From: JAJRWS01 sp039831705
Lineage (GTDB): Bacteria; Planctomycetota; Planctomycetia; Pirellulales; Lacipirellulaceae
Length of the DNA: 5,615 nucleotides
Assembly (NCBI GenBank): GCA_039831705.1
Contig: JBDOMT010000140.1
Location: 1-5,615 of the forward strand
Direction: 5' to 3'
Notes under the pieces: generated by a model
What the model saw: the letters and a program-made list of their open reading frames with translations, nothing else
Database searches by the model: none
What the model was told of the DNA's origin: nothing
Part shown: positions 1-5,615 of the stretch, in pieces
Position numbering within the stretch: position 1 is the stretch's first letter
Layout of the letters: each line of letters opens with the position of its first letter
Translations under genes and position numbers: made by a program

Positions 1-148
1 TCTCGCCCACGGCTAAACGATGTCGCCGCTGCGCGGCTATTATGCCCGCTTTGCCCGGTATCGAAGTACGCTTCCGTAGCCTAGTTCTACTGAAGTGATC
101 GCCTGAAGACGAGGGTTTTTAGATCCCCGTAGCAGACAATAATTTCCT

Positions 149-1432
149 TTAAATCGAATCCCCAGCCAGCCATCCAGTGCTAAACGCCGCCTGAAAATTG
201 TATCCGCCGATGGGGCCGTCGAGATCGAGGACTTCACCGGCAAAGTAAAGGTTGGGGCAAAGTTTACTTTGCATCGTTTTTGAGTCCACCTCACGCAGAT
301 CGATGCCGCCGGCGGTAACTTCAGCCTTTTTAAAACCTTGCGAACCACGGATACGAATCGGTAACCGCTTAAGCGATTGCAGCAATCGCTGACGGCCTTT
401 CTTAGAAAGTTCGGCAGTACGGTGATCCAAAGAAATCTCAGACGTAGACAAAAGAGATTCTGCCAACCGTTTTGGCAACTGCTGTGCGACAACGGACAGC
501 ACGGTCTGTTTACCATCGGCGGCAAGTATCGCACTGATATTTTGTTCGTTCGAATTTGGTAAAAAATCACACACGACCCACCATGCACTCGCGCTGGGTC
601 GCGCAGTCACTGCCCGACTGACATCCATCACGACCGGACCGGATAAGCCAAAGTGCGTGAACAAAAACGAACCACGTTGCGATGCTTGTGGTTTTGCCTT
701 CAATTCTTCACCTTCAACGACACACACCCTCACATCGGGTACCGTCACACCGCGTAAATCCTGTACCCACTTCTCGTCAGATAGCAACGGCACCAGTGCC
801 GGGCGAGGTGGCACAATTTTGTGGCCGAAATGCTTGGCCCATCCGTAGCCATCCCCAACGGTGCCACAATCGGGATACGATTGGCCGCCGGTCGTGAGTA
901 CGATTTTTTCAACGTATATTTTTTCGCCAACTGTATCGATCAAAAATCCGCTGTCGTTGTGATCAATCCCCCGGACAGACTGCTCTAATTGCAATTGGGC
1001 TCCGCTGCGACGCAGCATCCGTTTCAAAGCTTCGACCACGTCGATTGCCCGATCGCTCACCGGGAAAACTTTGCCGGTCGCCTCCACCTTGGTCGGCACA
1101 CCTTCGGCATCAAATACTGCAACCAGTTCTTCCGGCCCCAGAGCAGCTAGTGCCGAATGCAAAAAAGGCCCCTGCCGACCAAAAGCTTCAACAATCTTCC
1201 GACGATCGGTCGCTTGAGTCAAATTACAACGGGTTCCACCAGACATCAAAATCTTCACACCCGGTTTGCGATTTTTCTCCAACACCACCACCCGCTTGCC
1301 ACGCTCAGCAGCTCGAGTCCCTGCAAAGAACCCAGCCGCTCCCGCACCAATCACGGCAATCTCATAATCATTATCCATATTCCCATTTTGCTGATTTGAA
1401 GAGCCGTGCCTAGGCGGAAAGGCGGCGACCAT
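149..1432 (-). CDS. HI0933/YhiN-family FAD-dependent oxidoreductase
   Basis: This is a 427-residue cytoplasmic flavoprotein of the HI0933-like (PF03486, YhiN) family. Seen in the sequence: a Rossmann dinucleotide fold at residues 24-53 with GAGAAG and a terminal acidic residue in VVVLEK; the family signature KILMSGGTRCNLTQ at 60-73; TTGGQSYPDCGTVGDGYG at 180-197; LFTHFGLSGP at 257-266; and the C-terminal FAD-contacting FAGEVLDLDGPIGGYN at 397-412. Length is normal for the family (about 400), so it appears intact. From memory of the literature, E. coli YhiN was shown to be a 23S rRNA dihydrouridine synthase (RdsA). Whether this protein shares that activity is inference. The start at 1432 has an AAGGGAG ribosome-binding site at 1440-1446 with a 7-base spacer, and in-frame TGA TAA just upstream. 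An ATG at 1378 (Met19) would remove a low-complexity extension and give a more typical N-terminus, but has only a weak GGGA. The gene diverges from the sulfatase and has no same-strand partner in the window. Confidence 0.93.
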   Translation of the reverse strand: MVAAFPPRHGSSNQQNGNMDNDYEIAVIGAGAAGFFAGTRAAERGKRVVVLEKNRKPGVKILMSGGTRCNLTQATDRRKIVEAFGRQGPFLHSALAALGPEELVAVFDAEGVPTKVEATGKVFPVSDRAIDVVEALKRMLRRSGAQLQLEQSVRGIDHNDSGFLIDTVGEKIYVEKIVLTTGGQSYPDCGTVGDGYGWAKHFGHKIVPPRPALVPLLSDEKWVQDLRGVTVPDVRVCVVEGEELKAKPQASQRGSFLFTHFGLSGPVVMDVSRAVTARPSASAWWVVCDFLPNSNEQNISAILAADGKQTVLSVVAQQLPKRLAESLLSTSEISLDHRTAELSKKGRQRLLQSLKRLPIRIRGSQGFKKAEVTAGGIDLREVDSKTMQSKLCPNLYFAGEVLDLDGPIGGYNFQAAFSTGWLAGDSI

Positions 1433-1439
1433 CGACTGG

Positions 1440-1446
1440 CTCCCTT
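1440..1446 (-). promoter_or_regulatory. Ribosome-binding site supporting the 1432 start
   Basis: On the minus strand the bases read AAGGGAG, 7 bases before the ATG at 1432. This is the best Shine-Dalgarno match next to any gene in the window. It is the reason for preferring 1432 over the internal ATG at 1378, although the internal start fits the family's usual N-terminus better. Confidence 0.5.
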
Positions 1447-1557
1447 ATCAAATTTATCCTTGTCTTTTCTTGCCACTTAACTGCGGCCAGGGTAGTATCA
1501 GACCATTCCGGCAATATCATAACGCTTAAGATGGGTTTGTCGTCATCCCTTGAGCAC

Positions 1558-1586
1558 TTGAATTCCGGCTGCAATCAGGTGATAAG
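1558..1586 (+). promoter_or_regulatory. Possible sigma-70 promoter for the sulfatase
   Basis: TTGAAT at 1558-1563 and GATAAG at 1581-1586 are separated by 17 bases, with 4 of 6 matches to each consensus box. It lies in the divergent intergenic region. Transcription would begin near 1593, upstream of the candidate sulfatase starts at 1607, 1631 and 1673. The match is weak and could arise by chance. Confidence 0.2.
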
Positions 1587-1590
1587 GACT

Positions 1591-1623
1591 ATGGCCTGCA
1601 GATCTATTGGGTTTCCCTTCTAG
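1591..1623 (+). other. Short upstream ORF in sulfatase leader (10 codons)
   Basis: An ATG at 1591 opens a 10-codon frame (MACRSIGFPF) that stops at TAG 1621-1623. It is preceded by AAGGA at 1584-1588, but with only a 2-base spacer, which is closer than usual. The stop lies 7 bases before the ATG at 1631 and is in a different frame from the sulfatase. It could be a leader peptide coupled to sulfatase translation, or chance. If transcription starts near 1593, as the weak promoter suggests, this ATG would not be in the mRNA at all. Confidence 0.15.
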
Positions 1624-1672
1624 GGCATGCATGGTCGCGTTCACTACTCAAAACGCCACAACGCGCATCAAT

Positions 1673-3253
1673 ATGCAATTATCATTTACAATCAACGAGA
1701 AATCATCCCGCTCCGGAGTGGGGCTTACCTTAACAATCTTTCTCTTGGTGTTGATTAGATCTTCTCAAGCAGTTGGTCACTCAGACCGGCCGAACATTCT
1801 TTTCATCATGACCGACCAACTCCGTTGGGATTGCATAGGTGCCAACGGTAATCGATTGATCCAAACGCCGCATCTTGACCGTCTGGCGTCGGCAAGTGCC
1901 AATTTCACACATTTTTTCGTACAAGCTCCGGTATGTGTCCCTTCACGGGTCAGCTTTTTCACTGGTCGCTATCCGCACTCGCATCGAAATCGAGTTAATT
2001 ACACACCCTTGGACCGCAGTGAAGTATTAATGCAGAGCCGCTTGCATAAAGCCGGTTACGCAACCGCATCAGTTGGCAAACTTCATTACTACCCGTCGAA
2101 TGTGAGCGAAGCCAAACGAACTGGATTTGACTTTGTGGAGCTTCATGATGGCGTTCCCAAATTGGATCGATTCTCCGATTATGTCACCTGGCGAAAACGG
2201 TTTGATCCGCAAGCAAATATCCATTACCGGACTTTGGCCAACGATGTACCATCCGGCAAAAACCCGTACCGCCAGGCGCTCGACGTAAAATACTCAGAAA
2301 CCACTTGGGTCGGCAAGCGCACGAGGCATTATATTCGTCAGCTCGCGGCCAAAGATCAATCATTCTTCCTATTCAGTTCGTTTTGGAAGCCACATTCCCC
2401 TTTCGAAGTGCCGCAGCCATTCGACGCGATGTATGACGATGTCCAAATCCCGCTACCTAAGCAATTGACATTGGACGAAATCATGCGATTACCACCCCCA
2501 TTGCGCACGCTTATCTTGCGTTTTCGCCCTGCATACGACACGAACCGGGAACGTCTCCAGTGGATTTATCGCAGTTACTACGGAGCCATCAGCCACATCG
2601 ATCGAGAAGTTGGATCGATCCTGGATACACTGGAAGAGGCGGGTGTGGCAGACAACACAATTGTCGTTTTCTGTTCCGACCATGGTGACCAATTGTTGGA
2701 ACACGGATTGATGGGTAAAAACTGCTTTTTCGAAGCGTCTGTCCGCGTTCCACTAATCATTCATTTCCCAAAGTGTGTCCTACCCGGGGTGTACGAGGAA
2801 CTCGTCGAGTCGGTGGATGTGTTGCCGACGCTATTTGAACTGGCTGGTCTCCCTGAACCCTATCCGAATCAAGGAAGAAGCCTTGTTGGGATGGTCACGC
2901 AATCGGGCGCTGACTACATCCCACGCGAGGCCGTCTTTAGCGAAAACATCATACCGGAAGTGATCACGGCAAGTCGCGGCATGTTTGAATTCATCAAGGG
3001 TAAAGGGATCGCTGAGACTCGTCATCCTGACGCAAAGATGGTTCGAACCCGACGCTGGAAATACATCTATTACCCTGAAGGCTACGAGGAACTTTACGAC
3101 CTGGAGTCCGATCCACAAGAGATGACCAACCTTGCCAAGGATGCCGGTTATCAGCAACAGATCTACGAAATGAAAGACCGCTTGCTGCACTGGTTAACGA
3201 CATCGGACGAACCGGACCAAATCGCACCTCGCTGGCTACCACCGGCACCATGA
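1673..3253 (+). CDS. Secreted type I (S1) formylglycine-dependent sulfatase
   Basis: Hydrolase of the alkaline-phosphatase superfamily, 526 residues from Met at 1673. Numbering below counts from a TTG at 1607, so that Met is residue 23. The active-site signature is CVPSR at 110-114 within CVPSRVSFFTGRYPHSH; Cys110 would be converted to formylglycine by a maturase not in this window. Likely metal ligands are Asp70-Gln71 (FIMTDQ) and Asp358-His359 (CSDHGDQLLEHG). Other active-site candidates are Arg114, Lys158/His160 (VGKLH), Lys261/His263 (FWKPHSP) and Lys371. The C-terminal subdomain ends with the usual RRWKYIYYP and ELYDLESDP blocks near 482-503. The 1673 start is chosen because it leaves a normal signal peptide: basic residues, hydrophobic LTLTIFLLVLI at 40-50, and a probable SQA cleavage site at 53-55. 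It has no Shine-Dalgarno; the ATG at 1631 has AGGG 5 bases upstream. The substrate cannot be read from sequence alone: a sulfated glycan is likely, a small sulfate or phosphonate ester possible. Confidence 0.93.
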   Translation: MQLSFTINEKSSRSGVGLTLTIFLLVLIRSSQAVGHSDRPNILFIMTDQLRWDCIGANGNRLIQTPHLDRLASASANFTHFFVQAPVCVPSRVSFFTGRYPHSHRNRVNYTPLDRSEVLMQSRLHKAGYATASVGKLHYYPSNVSEAKRTGFDFVELHDGVPKLDRFSDYVTWRKRFDPQANIHYRTLANDVPSGKNPYRQALDVKYSETTWVGKRTRHYIRQLAAKDQSFFLFSSFWKPHSPFEVPQPFDAMYDDVQIPLPKQLTLDEIMRLPPPLRTLILRFRPAYDTNRERLQWIYRSYYGAISHIDREVGSILDTLEEAGVADNTIVVFCSDHGDQLLEHGLMGKNCFFEASVRVPLIIHFPKCVLPGVYEELVESVDVLPTLFELAGLPEPYPNQGRSLVGMVTQSGADYIPREAVFSENIIPEVITASRGMFEFIKGKGIAETRHPDAKMVRTRRWKYIYYPEGYEELYDLESDPQEMTNLAKDAGYQQQIYEMKDRLLHWLTTSDEPDQIAPRWLPPAP

Positions 3254-3290
3254 TCTGCTCAATGGTTATACTCTGCCGGTTGTAACGTTG

Positions 3291-3317
3291 GTGCTTGACA
3301 CGTCATGAGAAAAGCAC
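3291..3317. repeat. Small inverted repeat downstream of the sulfatase
   Basis: GTGCTT at 3291-3296 pairs perfectly with AAGCAC at 3312-3317 across a 15-base loop, about 38 bases after the sulfatase stop. No T-run follows, so it is not a standard intrinsic terminator. The left arm overlaps a perfect TTGACA (3295-3300), but no good -10 box sits 16-18 bases beyond. Function unknown; chance is possible. Confidence 0.25.
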
Positions 3318-3378
3318 TGTGAACAACAGCTTGGATAAGGTGCCATCACCAAGTTCGACCGCTGCAGGTTTTTACTAC

Positions 3379-3423
3379 TGGGGACAGCTAATCATCATCC
3401 CACTCAGGCAATGGGGATAGCTA
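3379..3423. repeat. REP-like direct repeat and hairpin cluster
   Basis: The 12-mer TGGGGAYAGCTA occurs twice in the same orientation, at 3379-3390 (Y = C) and 3412-3423 (Y = T), 33 bases apart. Between them, ATCCCA at 3397-3402 can pair with TGGGGAT at 3412-3418 (one bulged G), and its TCCCA core can instead pair with TGGGGA of the first copy. Two direct copies sharing one complementary core recall intergenic repeat elements mobilised by Y1 (RAYT) transposases; that comparison is from general knowledge, and no transposase is present here. Copy number elsewhere in the genome cannot be seen. Confidence 0.35.
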
Positions 3424-3438
3424 CCTTTCCACAACTAA

Positions 3439-3780
3439 GCGATCAAGGACTCGTATAGCTTTCCAGTGGGCACGGAATGGCCTAGCTGGGTCGAACTGTA
3501 TGAGTGGGCGTGGCATGAACTCGACAAACTTCATGGTATTCAAAGTGTGGTATCGCTGGATGAAGTTTTGCGCAAGGCGAGAGAGAGCGAGGAAAGGACT
3601 ATCCTGGTGGGGCGGATCGTGCCGAGGCTGAGGTCAAAGGACATATCACCAGGTTGTATTCCTGAACGCATTTGTGAACGAGTCCCGGGCTTCTGGAAAA
3701 GAGCAAAAACTGGATGCTCACTTGGTGGTCTACGAAGTGGCGGAGGAGTTATAAGTTGTAACGATAGCCCACCCCTATAA
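3439..3780 (+). pseudogene. Decayed hypothetical gene with apparent frameshifts
   Basis: I do not recognise this product. One frame is open from 3439 (after TAA at 3436) to TAA at 3778-3780; a GTG at 3466 gives 104 codons. Its first half looks like real protein (WPSWVELYEWAWHELDKLHG, then SLDEVLRKARESEE), but the second half becomes Cys/Pro/Gly-rich and unnatural. In the two other frames the protein-like character continues. GGADRAEAEVKGHITRLYS ends at TGA 3663-3665. FLNAFVNESRASGKEQKLDA, then HLVVYEVAEEL, ends at TAA 3752-3754. The pattern suggests one gene hit by two indels, one between about 3564 and 3611 and the other between about 3632 and 3665. It could be true decay or sequencing error. 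No Shine-Dalgarno is visible before 3466. It lies in the convergent gap between sulfatase and propeller gene. Alternatives are an intact but unusual 104-residue protein, or non-coding sequence. Confidence 0.38.
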
Positions 3781-3820
3781 TTGAAGTAGGTCAAATACGC
3801 TTCGGAACCGATCCAAGTGA

Positions 3821-3840
3821 CTGCGGGATAAGCCCTGCAG
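3821..3840. repeat. Hairpin downstream of the propeller gene
   Basis: CTGCGGG at 3821-3827 pairs with CCC-T-GCAG at 3833-3840 (7 base pairs with one bulged base, 5-base loop). It lies about 32 bases beyond the minus-strand stop at 3872. No T-run follows on the minus strand, so it is at best a factor-dependent or mRNA 3'-end-stabilising structure, not a classical intrinsic terminator. Confidence 0.25.
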
Positions 3841-3871
3841 CAAAGATACGATGGCTCATTAGAATTTTCGC

Positions 3872-4963
3872 TTATTCGTGTTTGTAATCCGTAATGGCTG
3901 ATTCTTCGAACGTCGAGAGCATGATCGTCGAACGATTGTTTGTGGTGTAGAGAACCAAAATTTTGCCGTCGCTGGCTTGAATCATGTAAGGATAAGCAAA
4001 CGTGTTGTCACCGCCACCAATATCTCGACGAAAAGGATAGGTCTTCCCCTGGTCCATCGATATTGAAACCGTCAAAGGCGTTCGTTTGTACATATGGTCA
4101 TTGTAAACCAAGGCGAGATGGCCATTCTTCAGCTTAACGACGTCGACTGCTGAATTCGGATTTTTTATTTCCGTATCGGTGGCGTCACTCCATGTGTAGC
4201 CGCCATCGTGCGATTCGGCGATTTGGATATAACCTTTGGTATCAGGGCCAAATCCGCCACCGCGGCGCATGTAGCAAACCAAATCGTTGGCGTTTAGTTG
4301 TACGACTTGCGGTTGCAAGTTGCCGTCAGGCGAGCGGATACGGTTGGTTTCGGTCCAAACCTTGGTTTTGGGATTGTAACGCAGGAAATAGCTCGCGGTG
4401 TCTGCACCCGTTTGCTCACGATCGCTACCCGTCTCGTAGTACATGGGCAATAGATAGTCACCATTCATCAAGACGATCGGCTTACCACGAGCCATGGTTC
4501 CTTCTTGCAACGTAAGCATGAATGAATCGGACCAGGTCTCGGCACCATCTTGAGAAATCTTCGCCTTGACTCGAGCCGACGACCAGGTCTCTCCATAGAG
4601 GTTAACGTAGAACAGCCAAACTAATCCGTCAGGCGCTTGCCACACGACTGGATTGCCGTCACCACGAAATGGTGTGTCAGCAATTACGACCGGCAACGAC
4701 CATGTGGTTTCGCCCTTTTTACGGCGTGACCCATAAACGGCTGTTTCGGTATCGTATTCTCCAGCACCTCCGTAGTAAGCAATGTAGAGATCACCACAAG
4801 CAAGTTCGGTAATCGAGGCGGGGTGCTTGTAGATACCCGGATGCTCAGAACCGAACAGGCGCTGCGTATCGATGCTCATGTGGATGTCGATAATGATATC
4901 TTCTGCATGAACACAACAAGTGGCTAAAAAAAAGACGGCTAAGACAAGAGTGCGTAGAGCCAT
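3872..4963 (-). CDS. Secreted sialidase-superfamily (BNR/Asp-box) beta-propeller protein
   Basis: A 363-residue exported protein resembling the BNR_2/sialidase-like (PF13088-type) families usually annotated as exo-alpha-sialidase. A signal peptide is clear: MALR, a hydrophobic stretch at 5-15, and VHA cleavage after residue 20. Cys16 and Cys17 do not make a good lipobox. Asp-box blade turns are SHDGGYTW (251-258, canonical), SMDQGKTY (302-309, Tyr for Trp/Phe) and SQDGAETW (137-144, Ala where the box Gly belongs). Family-like blocks include HPASITELACGDLYIAYYGG (47-66), GNLQPQVVQL (214-223) and VYNDH (286-290). The FRIP motif that supplies an Arg in true GH33 sialidases is not visible near the N-terminus, so the reaction is uncertain: a glycosidase or lyase on an acidic or deoxy sugar is possible, sialidase activity is not established. 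The ATG at 4963 lacks a Shine-Dalgarno but is the only start giving the signal peptide. It converges on the sulfatase, and both act outside the cytoplasm. Confidence 0.88.
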   Translation of the reverse strand: MALRTLVLAVFFLATCCVHAEDIIIDIHMSIDTQRLFGSEHPGIYKHPASITELACGDLYIAYYGGAGEYDTETAVYGSRRKKGETTWSLPVVIADTPFRGDGNPVVWQAPDGLVWLFYVNLYGETWSSARVKAKISQDGAETWSDSFMLTLQEGTMARGKPIVLMNGDYLLPMYYETGSDREQTGADTASYFLRYNPKTKVWTETNRIRSPDGNLQPQVVQLNANDLVCYMRRGGGFGPDTKGYIQIAESHDGGYTWSDATDTEIKNPNSAVDVVKLKNGHLALVYNDHMYKRTPLTVSISMDQGKTYPFRRDIGGGDNTFAYPYMIQASDGKILVLYTTNNRSTIMLSTFEESAITDYKHE

Positions 4964-5024
4964 TGGGAATACTCATCAAAAGGGTGCACATTACTCTGGA
5001 AATTAAACCTGAACCTATTTAACT

Positions 5025-5054
5025 ATAATACCCTGGCTCAGATCGTGTTGACAG
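5025..5054 (-). promoter_or_regulatory. Probable sigma-70-like promoter of the propeller gene
   Basis: On the minus strand, CTGTCA (5054-5049, 4 of 6 to TTGACA) and TATTAT (5030-5025, 5 of 6 to TATAAT) are 18 bases apart. Transcription would start near 5018, giving a leader of about 55 bases before the ATG at 4963. The position and AT-rich -10 are reasonable; it rests on consensus matching only. Confidence 0.35.
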
Positions 5055-5065
5055 CCGCAATAAAT

Positions 5066-5140
5066 GAGAGCCACTCTCTTCTTTCCGTTACTCCACGTCT
5101 TTAGTCTCAGTATCTGAGCGGGCATGTTGAGAGGTCATGC
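5066..5140. repeat. Cluster of three short perfect inverted repeats
   Basis: Three 5-bp perfect inverted repeats lie within 75 bases upstream of the propeller gene's putative promoter: GAGAG-CCA-CTCTC (5066-5078), CTCAG-TAT-CTGAG (5106-5118), and GCATG at 5122-5126 paired with CATGC at 5136-5140 across 9 bases. Read on the minus strand, the first is followed by ATTTATT, so it might act as a weak terminator for anything transcribed from above 5100. Arms this short can occur by chance. Confidence 0.22.
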
Positions 5141-5331
5141 TTCTGTAGTCGCGGTATTATCGGCCAATCAAAGAATGCATTAAGTGGATACTGAGCTGAT
5201 GCCTGCGTGATGGTATTGAATTTCTTGATGACAATATGCTGGTGGTCCGCATTGCCCCCCGCATGTGCGTCATAAAACAGGGTATTCGCTTCTACTCCTG
5301 GGATTTTGTTTCTTGGTGCGATTTTTGACAT
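5107..5331 (-). CDS. Doubtful hypothetical protein, 74 codons
   Basis: An ATG at 5331 opens a 74-codon frame that stops with TGA at 5109-5107, on the same strand as and upstream of the propeller gene. The product is soluble-looking, with stretches such as FYDAHAGGNADHQHIVIKKF and NAFFDWPIIPRLQKHDL. It has no signal peptide or membrane segment. I recognise no family. There is no Shine-Dalgarno. The composition is fairly protein-like, so it may be a small gene or the remnant of a longer one; a T-rich tract (A-rich on plus, 5343-5358) precedes it. It partly overlaps an even less convincing plus-strand frame (5265-5531). Confidence 0.25.
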   Translation of the reverse strand: MSKIAPRNKIPGVEANTLFYDAHAGGNADHQHIVIKKFNTITQASAQYPLNAFFDWPIIPRLQKHDLSTCPLRY

Positions 5332-5539
5332 GCCCAGTACTTAAAGAAAAAGAAAAAACTTTGACCTGGCAATTTCGCACGGCTAATCTGGCTTACATGC
5401 ATCGGATGGCTGTTTCCTTGTTCCCGTCCGTACTTCCTCTCAAACACACACTTACCAACTTCTTAAGCACCATTGGACAATCCGGCGAGTATATTACTCA
5501 AACTGAAAAGGCAGCACTGCTAGCGTGCTGAATTTTTCG

Positions 5540-5615
5540 ATGCAAAAGGGCCTTTCCGCCATTGTTGTGTGCCCGACAGGACGCCATCCTGGAATGTTCC
5601 AGGACGTGGCCATGG
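5540..5615 (+). CDS. Possible 5' end of a gene running off the window
   Basis: From ATG at 5540 the frame stays open for 25 codons to the window edge and reads MQKGLSAIVVCPTGRHPGMF and onward to QDVAM. It is protein-like but too short to assign, and no Shine-Dalgarno precedes it. Minus-strand frames across the same bases are also open, so coding here is unproven. If it is a gene, the palindrome at 5583-5610 lies inside it and encodes part of HPGMFQDV. Confidence 0.2.
   Translation, partial: MQKGLSAIVVCPTGRHPGMFQDVAM
5583..5610. repeat. Strong near-perfect palindrome at window end
   Basis: TCCTGGAA at 5587-5594 and TTCCAGGA at 5597-5604 form a perfect 8-bp inverted repeat around TG. Outside it, GCCA (5583-5586) pairs with TGGC (5607-5610) across an extra CG, making 12 base pairs in total. 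An 18-base symmetric core like this could bind a dimeric regulator, or form an RNA or cruciform hairpin. No T-run is seen after it within the window. What it controls, if anything, lies beyond the window. Confidence 0.45.

Larger units (their letters stand above)
4964..5615. other. Long region without a confident gene
   Basis: About 650 bases upstream of the propeller gene contain only weak candidates: a promoter, three small inverted repeats, one doubtful 74-codon minus ORF, a poly-purine tract at 5343-5358, an open frame from 5540 and the terminal palindrome. I see no tRNA, rRNA, CRISPR repeat, transposase or recognisable riboswitch. Confidence 0.6.

Noticed and set aside
25..37. GCCGC-TGC-GCGGC hairpin as a terminator for the flavoprotein gene
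   Set aside because: It is over 100 bases beyond the stop, has only a 5-bp stem, and lacks a T-run on the minus strand.
40..588. 182-codon minus-strand ORF over the 3' half of the flavoprotein gene
   Set aside because: It lies in another frame of a clearly conserved gene and has no family features, so it is a shadow frame.
2831..3251. Minus-strand ORFs of 119 and 85 codons inside the sulfatase gene
   Set aside because: They are antisense to conserved sulfatase C-terminal motifs and show no protein-family character.
3540..3794. 84-codon minus-strand ORF antisense to the decayed region
   Set aside because: Pro/Ser/Arg-rich composition typical of an antisense frame; the plus-strand frames look more natural.
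4192..4515. 107-codon plus-strand ORF inside the propeller gene
   Set aside because: It is antisense to Asp-box propeller sequence, with Trp/Arg/His/Ser-rich shadow composition.
5048..5053. Perfect TTGACA on the plus strand as a -35 box
   Set aside because: No -10-like hexamer lies 15-19 bases downstream, and no confident plus-strand gene follows.
5265..5531. 88-codon plus-strand ORF with GTG start and a hydrophobic N-terminus
   Set aside because: No ribosome-binding site, an abrupt C-terminus and no recognisable family; the hydrophobic stretch looks fortuitous. Kept out as unsupported.
1..5615. tRNA, rRNA, CRISPR arrays, complete insertion sequences or phage genes
   Set aside because: I looked for cloverleaf patterns, regularly spaced repeats and transposase or integrase motifs and found none. 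No coherent new multi-gene system is evident.

Overview
The window looks like a piece of chromosome from an environmental, probably marine, bacterium of the Planctomycetota (Pirellulales-like) or a related PVC group. This is inference. It rests on a secreted S1 sulfatase and a secreted sialidase-fold protein side by side, weak or absent Shine-Dalgarno sequences, scattered gene orientation with long gaps, and GC content near one half as judged by eye. No phylogenetic marker is present.

Layout. Positions 149-1432 (minus) encode a HI0933/YhiN-family flavoprotein. It is divergent from a secreted type I sulfatase on the plus strand, best start 1673 and stop at 3253. A gap of about 620 bases follows. 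It holds a small REP-like repeat/hairpin cluster (3379-3423) and what looks like a decayed coding region read through three frames (about 3439-3780). Positions 3872-4963 (minus) encode a secreted beta-propeller protein of the sialidase/BNR superfamily, convergent with the sulfatase. The last 650 bases have no gene I can recognise. They contain a likely promoter for the propeller gene, a doubtful 74-codon minus-strand ORF, several small inverted repeats, an open frame entering from 5540 that may start a further gene, and a strong imperfect palindrome at 5583-5610.

How the genes relate. The sulfatase and the propeller protein both carry signal peptides and fit export-based breakdown of a sulfated or acidic glycan. 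They converge and are separated by debris, so they are not one operon. The flavoprotein is a cytoplasmic housekeeping-type gene with no evident link to them. I do not see a coherent new multi-gene system here. The most interesting points are the PMH/choline-sulfatase-like metal site of the sulfatase, the non-canonical sialidase-fold protein, the decayed gene between them and the terminal palindrome.
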